The position numbers and the translations under genes were made by a program. A model generated the notes under the pieces. That model was given only the letters and a program-made list of their open reading frames with translations, did no database searches and was not told the DNA's origin. Positions 46,377 to 60,349 of a stretch of DNA of 64,000 nucleotides are shown here, in pieces. Source of the stretch: Streptococcus oralis (GTDB taxonomy: Bacteria; Bacillota; Bacilli; Lactobacillales; Streptococcaceae); assembly GCF_001983955.1 (NCBI RefSeq), contig NZ_CP019562.1, positions 186,001 to 250,000 of the forward strand, written 5' to 3'. The stretch's first letter is position 1, and each line of letters begins with the position of its first letter.

Positions 46377-47069
46377 ATGGTTTCTTATGATTTTTCCAAG
46401 GTCTTTCAGTTTTTACCGACCTTATGGCAGGCACTTCCTATGACCTTGTCCATTCTCTTTTTTACCACTCTTCTTGGTTCCCTTTTTGGAGGTCTCTTGG
46501 CCTGGGCGCAAGTAGGAGAAGACAAGAGTTTTGCAGCGATTTCCAAAGGCTATATCTTTACCCTTCGTTGTACACCGCCGATTGTCTTACTTTTTCTAGT
46601 CTTTTATGGCTTGCCAGAATTTCTGAAATGGTGGCTTGGTTTAGATATCAACAACTGGTCTAAAACTATTTTTGTTCTCCTGACGATGATTCTCTTGTTT
46701 GCCGCTATTGTTGCCGAGGTTTTCAAGGCGGCCTATCAAGCTATTCCAAAGGGGCAGACAGAGGCCGGACTTAGTATTGGTTTGACTCCAAGTCAGACTT
46801 TTTGGAGAATCATTTTTCCCCAAGCTTTTCAAGTTGCTCTTCCCAATATAACAACCGCTATTCTCAATCTCATGCGAGATGCTGCCTTGGCTTATACGAT
46901 TGGTTTCGTTGATGTTATGGGAGCGGGGAATCTCTTGATCAGTCGCAATTTAGGGAACTACTCTCTGGAAACCTATACGGCAGTCGCACTTCTTTACTGG
47001 GGGATTGCCCTGGTTATTTCTGGCTTGAGTCGTTTGCTTGAGAAGTCTTTGGAAACAAAAGGGAGGTAA
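46377..47069 (+). CDS. Amino acid ABC transporter permease 1
   Basis: A 230-residue permease of the His/Glu/Gln/Cys type with about five transmembrane helices. The EAA loop that contacts the ATPase is clear (QAIPKGQTEAGLSIGLTPSQTFWRIIFPQAFQVALP). ATG 46377 has GAAAGGG upstream. The second permease follows after 3 bp, so the pair probably forms a heterodimer. Confidence 0.93.
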   Translation: MVSYDFSKVFQFLPTLWQALPMTLSILFFTTLLGSLFGGLLAWAQVGEDKSFAAISKGYIFTLRCTPPIVLLFLVFYGLPEFLKWWLGLDINNWSKTIFVLLTMILLFAAIVAEVFKAAYQAIPKGQTEAGLSIGLTPSQTFWRIIFPQAFQVALPNITTAILNLMRDAALAYTIGFVDVMGAGNLLISRNLGNYSLETYTAVALLYWGIALVISGLSRLLEKSLETKGR

Positions 47070-47072
47070 GAA

Positions 47073-47795
47073 ATGGATATAGACTATATTGTAAAGACCT
47101 TTCTGGAGACCTTGAAGGGTGTGCCAATCACCTTGATTATCATGATTGTGGCTATGGTCTTAAGTTTTTTACCGGCTCTATTTTTAGCCTTGGGGCAGAT
47201 TTACAAGGTTCGAGGGGTTAGGAGTTTTTCCTTGGTCTATCTGGCGTTTATCCGAGCGACTCCTCCGATTTTATTGATTCTCTTCTTTTATAGTTTGTTT
47301 CCAAGCCTGCTGAATCAATTTCTCAAAAGCATAGGAAGTGACTTTGATATTTTCAAACTTGATCCTCTCTATTATGCCTTTATCATTTATAGTTTGATGA
47401 CAGTCGGGAGTTTGTCGGAGATTTTGCGTTCAGCTATCTTGACGGTGGACAAGGGACAACTAGAGGCAGCGCATGCGATTGGCTTGACTACGCCCCAGGC
47501 CTATCTAAGGATTGTTTTTCCTCAAGCCTTGCGCTCAGCCTTGCCTAACTTAGCCAATCTGGTGATCAATATCGTCAAAGGGACCTCCCTGGTCTTTGTC
47601 ATGACCATCAAGGACATCACCGCTATTGCTCGTGTAGAAGCGTCCTACGGTTACCAGTATTTTGAGTCTTATTTTGTGATCTTTTTGCAGTATATTTTGA
47701 TCTGTGGTTTGATTCAGTGGGGCTTCTCCCTATTGGAAAAAGGCTATGTGAAAAAAGAAAAAAGTGCAAAAGCATCTAGCGCGCGTTTTGTATAG
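47073..47795 (+). CDS. Amino acid ABC transporter permease 2
   Basis: A 240-residue second permease, about five helices, with its own EAA loop (KGQLEAAHAIGLTTPQAYLRIVFPQALRSALPNL). It begins MDIDYIVKTFLETLKGVPITL. GGGAGG in the end of permease 1 serves as RBS. The C-terminal tail is basic and cytoplasmic (KKEKSAKASSARFV). Confidence 0.93.
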   Translation: MDIDYIVKTFLETLKGVPITLIIMIVAMVLSFLPALFLALGQIYKVRGVRSFSLVYLAFIRATPPILLILFFYSLFPSLLNQFLKSIGSDFDIFKLDPLYYAFIIYSLMTVGSLSEILRSAILTVDKGQLEAAHAIGLTTPQAYLRIVFPQALRSALPNLANLVINIVKGTSLVFVMTIKDITAIARVEASYGYQYFESYFVIFLQYILICGLIQWGFSLLEKGYVKKEKSAKASSARFV

Positions 47796-47804
47796 GAGGA
47801 CAGG

Positions 47805-48569
47805 ATGTTACAAGTAGAACATATCGCAAAAACATTTGGAGAGAGGCAGGTGCTGGAGGATGTCAATCTTCAGGTTAACCAAGGGGATGTCGTCGTTATC
47901 TTAGGACCATCAGGTTCGGGGAAAACGACCTTTCTCCGTTGTCTCAACCACTTAGAAAAAGCTGACAGTGGCCGTTTGACCTTGGCTGGAAAAACTTATG
48001 ACTTGGCCAAATTAAGCAAGAAAGACATTCTAGAAATTCGCCAAAAAACAGCCTTTGTTTTCCAACACTACAATCTTTTTGCAAATAAAACTGCTCTGGA
48101 AAATATTCTAGAAGGTCTAATCGTCGCTCGTAAAGTTCCCAAGGAAGAAGCGCTCAAACGTGCAGAATCTGCCTTGGAAAAAGTTGGTTTACTAGCCTAC
48201 AAAGACTACTACCCTTCACAACTATCTGGAGGACAACAACAACGAATAGGAATTGCGCGTGCCATTGCCGTCAAGCCCGAGGTCATTTTGCTAGATGAAC
48301 CAACATCGGCACTAGACCCTGAGTTAGTTGGAGATGTTTTGGATGTTCTGAAACAGTTGGCGGGAGAAGGTGTGACCATGGTGGTCGTCACGCATGAAAT
48401 GGGATTTGCTAGGGATGTCGCTAACCACGTTGTTTTCATGGATGGAGGCCGTATCGTAGAGGAGAACAATCCCCACGATTTCTTTAGTCGTCCACAAGAA
48501 GAACGAACCAAGCAGTTCCTGGCTCGTATCTTATCAGATGCCACCTATAGTGTAGAATATATGATTTGA
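47805..48569 (+). CDS. Amino acid ABC transporter ATP-binding protein
   Basis: A 254-residue ATPase of the GlnQ/HisP type. Walker [10 protein letters not shown] is at about 34-42, the signature LSGGQQQR at about 139-146, Walker [13 protein letters not shown] at about 160-171 and the switch His in VVVTHEMGF. It completes the importer (binding protein, two permeases, ATPase). A terminator follows. Confidence 0.95.
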   Translation: MLQVEHIAKTFGERQVLEDVNLQVNQGDVVVILGPSGSGKTTFLRCLNHLEKADSGRLTLAGKTYDLAKLSKKDILEIRQKTAFVFQHYNLFANKTALENILEGLIVARKVPKEEALKRAESALEKVGLLAYKDYYPSQLSGGQQQRIGIARAIAVKPEVILLDEPTSALDPELVGDVLDVLKQLAGEGVTMVVVTHEMGFARDVANHVVFMDGGRIVEENNPHDFFSRPQEERTKQFLARILSDATYSVEYMI

Positions 48570-48587
48570 TAGCTAAGTATATCATAA

Positions 48588-48637
48588 AAACAACACCCCA
48601 TGACTAGAAGATTCTTCTGACCATGGGGTGTTTTCTC
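48588..48637. terminator. Bidirectional terminator between the ABC operon and pulA
   Basis: AACACCCCATG (48592-48602) / CATGGGGTGTT (48622-48632), enclosing a nested AGAAG-ATT-CTTCT; T-rich on both strands, so it can serve the ABC operon and minus-strand pulA. Confidence 0.85.
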
Positions 48638-48655
48638 TATAGGAGGGCTAGGTTA

Positions 48656-48771
48656 TACTCTTCGAAAATCTCTTCAAACTAGGTCAGCTTCGCCTTATCT
48701 ACAACCTCAAAGCTGTACTTTGAGCAGCCTGTGGCTAGCTTTCTAGTTTACTCTTTGATTTTCATTGAGTA
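48656..48771. repeat. BOX element (boxA-boxC type)
   Basis: 116 bp from TACTCTTCGAAAATCTC to GATTTTCATTGAGTA, with terminal inverted repeats. An interior palindromic part (CAAAGCTGTACTTTG) and GCCTGTGGCTAGCTTTCTAG agree with the pneumococcal BOX consensus as I remember it. No boxB unit is obvious. It ends one base before the last base of the pulA stop codon. Confidence 0.75.
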
Positions 48772-51700
48772 TCAGTTCTCTTTCTTGTTTTTTATCAACC
48801 ATCCAAGTCCGAGAAGGGCAAGGATGCTGAATCCAGCAAGGGCAAGAAGGGATTTGTTCTCAGTACCTGTGTTTGGAAGGACCTTCTGAGAAAGAGTCTC
48901 TGTAGCAGTTTCTTGAGAGTCAGGATTTGCTACTAGGTTTTGGGCTTGGTCTTGTTCTGATTCAACTTCCAAGCTAGAAAGATCAAATTCTGGTTTTTCT
49001 TCCACAGCTGGAGCGACAATGGCACCACCTTGAGATAAGCGGAGAACGACAGCAGTGAGAGCGTTCAATTTTAAGCCTTTTTCAGTCCATTCGAGGCCTT
49101 GAGGTTTAGCGATTCCTACTGGTCCGGCTTGATTTTCATCTGCGAGGACTTCAGCCTTTCTCAAGTGAGCAAAAGCAGTTCCTAGAGTAAATTCACGAGC
49201 CTTATCATCTGCATTGACAAAGACTGCGTAGATATCTCCATTTGGAGCAGTGATTTGGTAGCCGATGACCACGTCTTCTTTTTCAACACCGTTTTGGCCT
49301 GGGACAGTAATGAGGTGGACGCGCTCTTTGATGTCTTGCAGACTCTTGAGTCGGAAGGCATCTGTCGATTGACGAAGGGCGATCAATCCTTTCATGTAGT
49401 TACGGCTCTTGACATTTTCAGGATAAGCTTTGCCATCTGTAGCTTTGGTCCAATCAAACTTGTTGACAGCATCACTAGAGTCGTAAGAGTCATGGATAAA
49501 GTAAGGATAGACAAATGGCTTGCCGTCCTTGTCGCGCAACAAGTGAGACTTGTTTGGAACCTTATCTTCAGGAACAGGAGTCTTATAGGCTGGATCAAGG
49601 AATTGTTTGGTACGTCCATATTCCTGACCAGAGTGGATAAAGGGAGTTCCTTGAGCGGTCAAGACCATGAGGTTTCCAAGTCGCAAACGACGATGGATTT
49701 CAGCATAGTTCTCAGCCTTGCTTGGATCTTTTTTGATAGACTGGGCAATGATGTCAAAGAGGGTCAAGTTATCATGGGCTGCGATATACTGGATAACATC
49801 TCCAGGATTGTCAGCCTCAAAGTTAGTTGGTTGGGCAATCAGATTTTTAAAGATGGTATTGATATCGCGTTTGCCACCTGTGATAAAGGCAGGTTGACCT
49901 TCGTTTGGATAGCCAGACTTGAGGTTGTTACGGATGTCGTCTGAAAAGACAGCGACAGTATCTGTTTTCTTCATCCAATCTTGGTCAGCAGGTTGTACAG
50001 GCGTATTTTCATCACCAGTATAGGTTCTCCAGCCTTCACCTAGCATGATAAGATTTGGATTGAGGGCGCGTGCAGCCTTGTAAGCTTCTTCGATTGAAGC
50101 CGCATCGTGGTCACCCATCATATCAAAGCGGAAACCATCTACTTTGTAGGTTTCAACCAGATACTTGATGGAGTCTACCAAGACACGTTTAGACATGTAG
50201 TGGGTAGTTCCCAAACGGCCGCCTCCGAAGCTAGTACGTGGAGTTCCGTCTGCATCCATAAAGTGATAGTAGTTTGGCTCAATATCTTCAAAAATATCAA
50301 CATTTGCAGTATGGTTGTAGACCACGTCCAGGATAGCCCCCATGCCACGTTTGTGGATTTCGTTGATGAGATTTTTGAATTCTGCGATACGTTTTTCTGG
50401 ATCCTTAGGATCGCTTGAGTACATACCAGTCAAGGAGAAGTAGTTTTGAGGGTCATATCCCCAGTTGTAGTTGCTGTTGCTTGAAGCGTAGGCAGACAAA
50501 CGTTCATGGTTTTTCAATTCATTGACAAAGTAGTAAGACAAGACTGGAAGAAGCTGGATGTGGGTCACACCCAAGTCTTTGAGATAGTCCAGTTTTTCGA
50601 TAAAGGCTTCAAAGGTACCAAATGGCTTGGTCAAGTCTTTTGCGATGGCAGGATCCGAAGTGAAGTCACGTACATGAGCTTCATAGATAACGGCATCTTC
50701 ACGTGATTTGAAGTTACGAATCTTTCCATAGGTCAAGTCTTGCGGACCTAACTTCGCTGGATCGACAAAGGCAGCTTTAGCGACCTTATGAGCGGCATCT
50801 GTTTTTGCTAGGTCACTGTTCCAAGCCGCTAATGATTTGGCATAAGGGTCAAGAACGAGGACAGTTTTACCTTGGCGCTCGATTTGGTAGTGGTAGTAGT
50901 AGCCAGTGTAGTTGCTGATACCGAGACCAGAGTTTGCATCCAGAGTTTGTTTCCAGGTTCCTTTTTCTCCTTTTTCAAGGGCGACAGTTCCAACTACTTT
51001 TTCAGGATCTTTCTTGTCATAGATAACAACGGAAACCTTATCAGCACTTGGAGACCAGAGGGTGAGGTCAACACGCTTGCCATCTTCTTTTAGAGTTGCG
51101 CCGAGTGGACCATCGTAACTGTAGGACTCATCCTTGAGGCGCCAGCTTGAACGTGTGGTAAAGCGGTCTGAATTGTAGCTGACAGTGTACGGGTGTTGGG
51201 TGTCAGAGAAGTTGCCGATGTAGGTCACTTTTTTACCTGCCTCATCCACTTCCACGTCTGTGATAGTTACTTTATTCCCTTGGTAATCAGTGATGCTGGA
51301 GTGTTTGAGGATATCGTCTTTCTTAGCTCCAACGAGGGTAGAAAAACTGCTTTCGATACGAGATTTAGCCACGTGTTGGGCACCAGTCATGCGGATATCG
51401 TGTACATAGTAGGGGTTGGTGTAGATGGTTTCGTCATCATCTTTGAGGAAAATCTGACTGTGATTTTTTAGATCAGTGAATTTATAATCTTCTTTTCTGA
51501 TTTTCACATCATCGCCTTTCTTGCTTTCGTCTAGTAATAAAAATCCAAATTCTCTTGCAGCTTCATTGAGTGGGATATCAATGTAGCGTCCATATTTTCC
51601 AGTTGCGGTAAAGTCAGTACCGTCAGGCCATTCTCCACTGCTTGGGTTTTTGACATCGCCCCAATACCAAAGAGATTTTTTGTCATAGTTGCCATCTGTG

Positions 51701-52488
51701 CGGTAATAGTTGACACGGACAGTTCCTGCTGGTTGAGGGCGGTAGTTGTGTACCTTGTAGTTTTCATCTAGCCAGGCCTCATTCATTTTTGGAGAGAGGC
51801 GCTCTACAGAACGGTCCCCTGTCAGGTTATCCCCCTTGGTATTGTTGATGAGGAAGCTGACTTTCTTGGCTTGCTCATTTTTGAGTTTGACATCTAGGTA
51901 ATAGCCGTAGTCATCTTGCTTGGCATCCTTGAAGGACTTGGCTCCATTGGGCCAGTTTTCAGACGGCTTTTCAACATCGTCCCAAGTCCAAAGACCTTGA
52001 GAATCTTTGTTTTCTTCAGGGAGTTTTTTTACATGGATGCGGAAGTGGTTGTCTGCGATGGGTTCTTCAGAGGATGTGTCAGCTTGTGGTTTTTGTTCTG
52101 AAGTTGGCGTTGCAGTGCTGTTATCTACTTTCTCTTCCTTGCTGTTAGCCTGGCTTGTAGTAGCATCTTCTGTTTTGGGTGTTTCTGGCGCTGTAGTAGT
52201 TTCCCTAGCTGGAGCTTCTTTTTTAGAATCAAGGGAAGCGTTTGCATTCTTTTGTTCAGAAATAGGCGTTTCCGTTTGAGTTTGACTCGTTTCAGTATCA
52301 GTAGGGGCCTTGGTCACAGCGCTGGTATTTTCCTGAGTTTGAGGCAGGTTTTCGTTAGCCGAAATAGTTGGCATTGCAGCAGAAAGCAGGATAATGCTGG
52401 CACCAATAAGGACAGAACCAGTTCCGTTCTTCAAGGAACGGATACCGTAAATCATTTTTTTCTCAGTTTGAGATGGGATCTTTTTCAT
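48772..52488 (-). CDS. pulA: Cell-wall-anchored pullulanase (type I)
   Basis: A 1238-residue secreted alpha-glucan debranching enzyme. The signal peptide has a YSIRK/GS-like motif (YGIRSLKNGTGSVLIG); a Thr/Gln-rich linker follows. Two CBM41 glycogen/starch-binding modules (WTWDDVEKPSENWPNG and WYWGDVKNPSSGEWPDG) and a CBM48-like segment (GPLGATLKEDGKRVDLTLW) come next. The GH13 barrel has YNWGYDP, nucleophile Asp in DGFRFDMM, acid Glu in MLGEGWR and AAHDN. LPNTG plus a membrane helix near residue 1203 is the sortase anchor. ATG 52488 is preferred (AAGGAG 7 nt away) to GTG 52491. Equivalent to pneumococcal SpuA. Confidence 0.95.
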   Translation of the reverse strand: MKKIPSQTEKKMIYGIRSLKNGTGSVLIGASIILLSAAMPTISANENLPQTQENTSAVTKAPTDTETSQTQTETPISEQKNANASLDSKKEAPARETTTAPETPKTEDATTSQANSKEEKVDNSTATPTSEQKPQADTSSEEPIADNHFRIHVKKLPEENKDSQGLWTWDDVEKPSENWPNGAKSFKDAKQDDYGYYLDVKLKNEQAKKVSFLINNTKGDNLTGDRSVERLSPKMNEAWLDENYKVHNYRPQPAGTVRVNYYRTDGNYDKKSLWYWGDVKNPSSGEWPDGTDFTATGKYGRYIDIPLNEAAREFGFLLLDESKKGDDVKIRKEDYKFTDLKNHSQIFLKDDDETIYTNPYYVHDIRMTGAQHVAKSRIESSFSTLVGAKKDDILKHSSITDYQGNKVTITDVEVDEAGKKVTYIGNFSDTQHPYTVSYNSDRFTTRSSWRLKDESYSYDGPLGATLKEDGKRVDLTLWSPSADKVSVVIYDKKDPEKVVGTVALEKGEKGTWKQTLDANSGLGISNYTGYYYHYQIERQGKTVLVLDPYAKSLAAWNSDLAKTDAAHKVAKAAFVDPAKLGPQDLTYGKIRNFKSREDAVIYEAHVRDFTSDPAIAKDLTKPFGTFEAFIEKLDYLKDLGVTHIQLLPVLSYYFVNELKNHERLSAYASSNSNYNWGYDPQNYFSLTGMYSSDPKDPEKRIAEFKNLINEIHKRGMGAILDVVYNHTANVDIFEDIEPNYYHFMDADGTPRTSFGGGRLGTTHYMSKRVLVDSIKYLVETYKVDGFRFDMMGDHDAASIEEAYKAARALNPNLIMLGEGWRTYTGDENTPVQPADQDWMKKTDTVAVFSDDIRNNLKSGYPNEGQPAFITGGKRDINTIFKNLIAQPTNFEADNPGDVIQYIAAHDNLTLFDIIAQSIKKDPSKAENYAEIHRRLRLGNLMVLTAQGTPFIHSGQEYGRTKQFLDPAYKTPVPEDKVPNKSHLLRDKDGKPFVYPYFIHDSYDSSDAVNKFDWTKATDGKAYPENVKSRNYMKGLIALRQSTDAFRLKSLQDIKERVHLITVPGQNGVEKEDVVIGYQITAPNGDIYAVFVNADDKAREFTLGTAFAHLRKAEVLADENQAGPVGIAKPQGLEWTEKGLKLNALTAVVLRLSQGGAIVAPAVEEKPEFDLSSLEVESEQDQAQNLVANPDSQETATETLSQKVLPNTGTENKSLLALAGFSILALLGLGWLIKNKKEN

Positions 52489-52519
52489 CACAATTCTCCT
52501 TGTGTAGTTGTTCCCTATC

Positions 52520-52548
52520 AGTATAGCACGAGGTAAACATTAGTGCAA
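52520..52548 (-). promoter_or_regulatory. Promoter of pulA
   Basis: On the minus strand TTGCAC (52548-52543), 17 bp, TATACT (52525-52520) with extended TGC. Confidence 0.7.
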
Positions 52549-52557
52549 GCGTTTTCC
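52544..52557. promoter_or_regulatory. cre site over the pulA -35
   Basis: TGCAAGCGTTTTCC fits TGNAARCGNWWNCA with one mismatch at the last base and overlaps the -35, so CcpA would repress pulA when preferred sugars are present. Confidence 0.65.
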
Positions 52558-52647
52558 TAACTTTTAAGAGAAAATATAATGCTTCATTCTCTTGAAATTT
52601 TAAAATAATATATAGGAAAAGATTGTTTGAAAAATGGTAAAAAAACC

Positions 52648-52676
52648 TTGAAAAATCTTGGCCAATAAGGTATAAT
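52648..52676 (+). promoter_or_regulatory. Promoter of rpoBC
   Basis: TTGAAA (52648-52653), 17 bp, TATAAT (52671-52676). Confidence 0.75.
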
Positions 52677-52683
52677 ATGAGTA

Positions 52684-52929
52684 ATCATTTGTCGTAGGTT
52701 TTGTCTGAAATATTGTCCAGACAGGGCTCACAGCAGTTAAATCTTCTGAAAAAGTCAGATTTAGCTGCTCTTTTTGTGCTTTTTTTCAGGTTTTTGAGTT
52801 CTTGTAACAAAGATTTAAAGATTCTGAAAATTCATCAAAGGGACACGGTGATAGGGGTTTTACAACCATATGACGATTAGAAAAGCCTGATTGACAAGGC
52901 TTGGAATTTATTTACAAAGGAGAATCATC
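52684..52929 (+). promoter_or_regulatory. Structured rpoB leader (Lacto-rpoB region)
   Basis: About 245 nt of leader without a gene. A hairpin GTCTG ... CAGAC (about 52703-52722) is followed by an intrinsic attenuator: GCAGTTAAATCT (52733-52744) / AGATTTAGCTGC (52757-52768) with a T run. The position matches the Lacto-rpoB motif reported upstream of rpoB in Lactobacillales; the exact motif limits are not determined here. Confidence 0.55.
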
Positions 52930-56541
<3,612 letters not shown>

Positions 56542-56573
56542 GCAGTTCACTTAGAATAGAAAGGGAAGAAATA

Positions 56574-59500
56574 GTGGTTGATGTAAATCGTTTTAAAAGT
56601 ATGCAAATCACCCTAGCTTCTCCAAGCAAAGTCCGTTCATGGTCTTATGGAGAAGTCAAAAAACCTGAAACAATCAATTACCGTACGTTGAAACCAGAAC
56701 GTGAAGGACTCTTTGATGAAGTCATCTTTGGTCCTACAAAAGACTGGGAATGTGCTTGTGGTAAGTACAAACGCATTCGTTACAGAGGGATTGTTTGTGA
56801 CCGCTGTGGGGTTGAAGTAACGCGTACGAAAGTTCGTCGTGAGCGTATGGGACACATCGAGTTGAAAGCTCCTGTATCTCACATCTGGTACTTCAAGGGG
56901 ATTCCAAGCCGTATGGGCTTGACCCTTGATATGAGCCCTCGTGCCCTCGAGGAAGTTATCTACTTTGCGGCTTACGTGGTCATTGATCCTAAGGATACAC
57001 CGCTTGAGCACAAGTCAATCATGACAGAGCGTGAATACCGTGAACGCTTGCGTGAGTATGGTTATGGATCATTCGTTGCCAAGATGGGTGCCGAAGCCAT
57101 CCAAGACCTCTTGAAACAAGTAGATCTTGAAAAAGAAATTGCTGAACTCAAAGAAGAGTTGAAAACAGCTACTGGACAAAAACGTGTCAAAGCTATCCGT
57201 CGTTTGGATGTTTTGGATGCCTTTTACAAGTCTGGGAACAAACCTGAATGGATGATTCTCAACATCCTTCCGGTTATTCCACCAGATCTTCGTCCAATGT
57301 TGCAGTTGGATGGTGGCCGTTTTGCCTCATCTGACTTGAACGACCTTTACCGCCGTGTTATCAACCGTAACAACCGTTTGGCTCGTTTGCTTGAGTTGAA
57401 TGCACCAGGTATCATCGTTCAAAATGAGAAGCGTATGCTTCAAGAAGCGGTTGACGCTTTGATTGACAACGGTCGTCGTGGTCGTCCAATCACAGGACCA
57501 GGTAGCCGTCCACTGAAATCATTGAGCCACATGCTTAAAGGGAAACAAGGACGCTTCCGTCAAAACTTGCTCGGTAAACGTGTTGACTTCTCAGGACGTT
57601 CCGTTATCGCCGTTGGTCCAACTCTTAAGATGTACCAATGTGGTGTGCCACGTGAAATGGCCATCGAGCTCTTTAAACCATTTGTGATGCGTGAAATCGT
57701 TGCTCGTGACATCGTGCAGAACGTCAAAGCGGCTAAACGCTTGGTGGAACGTGGAGATGAACGTATCTGGGATATTCTTGAAGAAGTAATCAAAGAACAC
57801 CCAGTTCTTTTGAACCGCGCACCGACCCTTCACCGTTTGGGTATCCAAGCTTTCGAGCCAGTCTTGATTGATGGTAAGGCCCTTCGCTTGCACCCGCTTG
57901 TCTGTGAAGCCTACAATGCCGACTTTGACGGGGACCAAATGGCCATCCACGTACCGCTTTCAGAAGAAGCTCAAGCAGAAGCTCGTATCTTGATGTTGGC
58001 TGCTGAGCATATCTTGAATCCGAAAGATGGTAAACCAGTTGTTACTCCTTCTCAGGACATGGTTTTGGGTAACTACTACTTGACCATGGAAGAAGCTGGT
58101 CGTGAAGGTGAAGGAATGGTCTTCAAAGACCGTGACGAAGCGGTTATGGCTTACCGCAATGGTTATGTTCACCTCCATTCACGTGTTGGTATCGCGACAG
58201 ATAGCCTCAACAAACCATGGACAGAAGAGCAAAAACACAAGGTCTTGCTGACAACAGTTGGTAAAATCCTCTTCAACGACATCATGCCAGAGGGTCTGCC
58301 TTACTTGCAAGAACCAACAAATGCTAACTTAACAGAAGGTGTTCCAGCTAAATACTTCTTGCCACTAGGTGGAGATATCAAGGAAGCTATCAGCAATCTT
58401 GAACTCAACCCTCCATTCAAGAAGAAAAATCTTGGGAATATCATCGCTGAAATCTTCAAACGTTTCCGTACGACAGAAACTTCTGCCCTACTTGACCGCA
58501 TGAAGAACCTCGGTTACCACCACTCAACTCTTGCAGGTTTGACAGTGGGTATTGCCGATATCCCAGTCGTTGAAGACAAGGCTGAAATCATCGAAGAATC
58601 ACACAAACGTGTAGAACAAATCACCAAACAATTCCGTCGTGGTATGATCACAGACGACGAGCGCTACAACGCTGTTACAGCTGAATGGCGTGCAGCCCGT
58701 GAAAAATTGGAAAAACGTTTGGTTGCCAACCAAGATCCTAAGAACCCAATCGTTATGATGATGGACTCTGGAGCCCGTGGTAACATCTCAAACTTCTCAC
58801 AGCTTGCCGGTATGCGTGGTCTGATGGCCGCTCCGAACGGACGTATCATGGAATTGCCAATCCTTTCAAACTTCCGCGAAGGTTTGTCAGTACTCGAAAT
58901 GTTCTTCTCAACTCACGGTGCCCGTAAGGGTATGACCGATACGGCCCTTAAGACAGCCGACTCAGGTTACTTGACTCGTCGTTTGGTTGACGTTGCCCAA
59001 GACGTTATCATCCGTGAGGACGACTGTGGAACAGACCGTGGTCTCTTGATTCGTTCTATCGCAGAAGGAAAAGAGATGATCGAGTCACTCGAAGAACGTC
59101 TCAATGGTCGTTATACTAAGAAAACTGTTAAACACCCAGAAACTGGCGCAGTGATCATTGGTCCAAATGAGTTGATTACAGAAGACAAGGCGCGTGAAAT
59201 TGTCAATGCTGGTGTGGAAGAAGTGACTATCCGTTCCGTATTTACATGTAACACTCGTCATGGTGTCTGCCGTCACTGTTACGGTATCAACTTGGCGACT
59301 GGTGATGCGGTTGAAGTTGGTGAAGCAGTTGGTACAATCGCTGCCCAATCTATCGGGGAACCTGGTACACAGCTTACAATGCGTACCTTCCACACGGGTG
59401 GGGTTGCCTCAAATACCGATATCACTCAGGGTCTTCCTCGTGTCCAAGAAATCTTTGAAGCCCGCAATCCGAAAGGGGAAGCGGTCATCACAGAGGTCAA

Positions 59501-60239
59501 AGGACAAGTTACAGCTATCGAAGAAGACGCGTCAACTCGTACCAAGAAAGTCTTTGTTAAGGGTGAAACTGGCGAAGGTGAGTACGTGGTTCCATTTACA
59601 GCCCGTATGCGTGTCGAAGTTGGAGACCAAGTCTCTCGCGGTGCAGCATTGACAGAAGGTTCTATCCAACCAAAACGTCTCCTTGCTGTTCGTGATGTCT
59701 TGTCAGTTGAAACTTACCTTCTTGGTGAAGTACAAAAAGTTTACCGTAGCCAAGGGGTAGAAATCGGTGACAAACACATCGAGGTAATGGTTCGTCAAAT
59801 GATCCGTAAAGTTCGTGTCATGGATCCAGGTGACACAGATCTTCTTATGGGTACTCTCATGGACATCAACGACTTTACAGATGCCAACAAGGATGTTCTT
59901 ATCGCAGGTGGAGTTCCAGCGACTGGTCGCCCAGTTCTTATGGGAATCACCAAAGCCTCACTTGAAACCAATAGTTTCTTGTCAGCGGCTTCCTTCCAGG
60001 AAACAACTCGTGTCCTTACAGATGCAGCCATCCGTGGTAAGAAAGATCATCTCCTTGGACTCAAGGAAAATGTTATCATCGGTAAGATCATCCCAGCTGG
60101 TACTGGTATGGCTCGCTACCGGAACCTTGAACCACAAGCTATCAATGAAGCAGAATATCTGGCTCCAGAACAAGAAGAGGCAGAACTTGCTCCTGTAGAG
60201 GAAGTTGTGGAAATCCAAGTTGAAGAAACAGTAGAATAA
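56574..60239 (+). CDS. rpoC: RNA polymerase beta' subunit
   Basis: A 1221-residue beta' subunit. GTG 56574 is the start (RBS AAAGGGAAG). The N-terminal zinc site is [21 protein letters not shown], the active-site Mg motif NADFDGDQM, a second zinc site [13 protein letters not shown] and the bridge/trigger region [15 protein letters not shown]. The C-terminal tail is Glu-rich ([17 protein letters not shown]) and differs from the pneumococcal tail I remember. Confidence 0.98.
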   Translation: MVDVNRFKSMQITLASPSKVRSWSYGEVKKPETINYRTLKPEREGLFDEVIFGPTKDWECACGKYKRIRYRGIVCDRCGVEVTRTKVRRERMGHIELKAPVSHIWYFKGIPSRMGLTLDMSPRALEEVIYFAAYVVIDPKDTPLEHKSIMTEREYRERLREYGYGSFVAKMGAEAIQDLLKQVDLEKEIAELKEELKTATGQKRVKAIRRLDVLDAFYKSGNKPEWMILNILPVIPPDLRPMLQLDGGRFASSDLNDLYRRVINRNNRLARLLELNAPGIIVQNEKRMLQEAVDALIDNGRRGRPITGPGSRPLKSLSHMLKGKQGRFRQNLLGKRVDFSGRSVIAVGPTLKMYQCGVPREMAIELFKPFVMREIVARDIVQNVKAAKRLVERGDERIWDILEEVIKEHPVLLNRAPTLHRLGIQAFEPVLIDGKALRLHPLVCEAYNADFDGDQMAIHVPLSEEAQAEARILMLAAEHILNPKDGKPVVTPSQDMVLGNYYLTMEEAGREGEGMVFKDRDEAVMAYRNGYVHLHSRVGIATDSLNKPWTEEQKHKVLLTTVGKILFNDIMPEGLPYLQEPTNANLTEGVPAKYFLPLGGDIKEAISNLELNPPFKKKNLGNIIAEIFKRFRTTETSALLDRMKNLGYHHSTLAGLTVGIADIPVVEDKAEIIEESHKRVEQITKQFRRGMITDDERYNAVTAEWRAAREKLEKRLVANQDPKNPIVMMMDSGARGNISNFSQLAGMRGLMAAPNGRIMELPILSNFREGLSVLEMFFSTHGARKGMTDTALKTADSGYLTRRLVDVAQDVIIREDDCGTDRGLLIRSIAEGKEMIESLEERLNGRYTKKTVKHPETGAVIIGPNELITEDKAREIVNAGVEEVTIRSVFTCNTRHGVCRHCYGINLATGDAVEVGEAVGTIAAQSIGEPGTQLTMRTFHTGGVASNTDITQGLPRVQEIFEARNPKGEAVITEVKGQVTAIEEDASTRTKKVFVKGETGEGEYVVPFTARMRVEVGDQVSRGAALTEGSIQPKRLLAVRDVLSVETYLLGEVQKVYRSQGVEIGDKHIEVMVRQMIRKVRVMDPGDTDLLMGTLMDINDFTDANKDVLIAGGVPATGRPVLMGITKASLETNSFLSAASFQETTRVLTDAAIRGKKDHLLGLKENVIIGKIIPAGTGMARYRNLEPQAINEAEYLAPEQEEAELAPVEEVVEIQVEETVE

Positions 60240-60277
60240 AAGCAAACAAGAGAACCTTTGGGTTCTCTTTGCTTTAT
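60240..60277 (+). terminator. Terminator of rpoBC
   Basis: AGAGAACC-TTTG-GGTTCTCT within AGCAAA ... TTTGCT. Confidence 0.8.
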
Positions 60278-60349
60278 TTCAGAAAATTTTCCCACTTTTT
60301 CATAAAGTATGGTAGAATAGAAGAACTAAAATGCCAAGGAGGTGTCCGT

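Noticed and set aside
49255..49944. 229-aa plus-strand frame inside pulA.
   Set aside because: An antisense shadow of a long conserved GH13 gene; no start signals.
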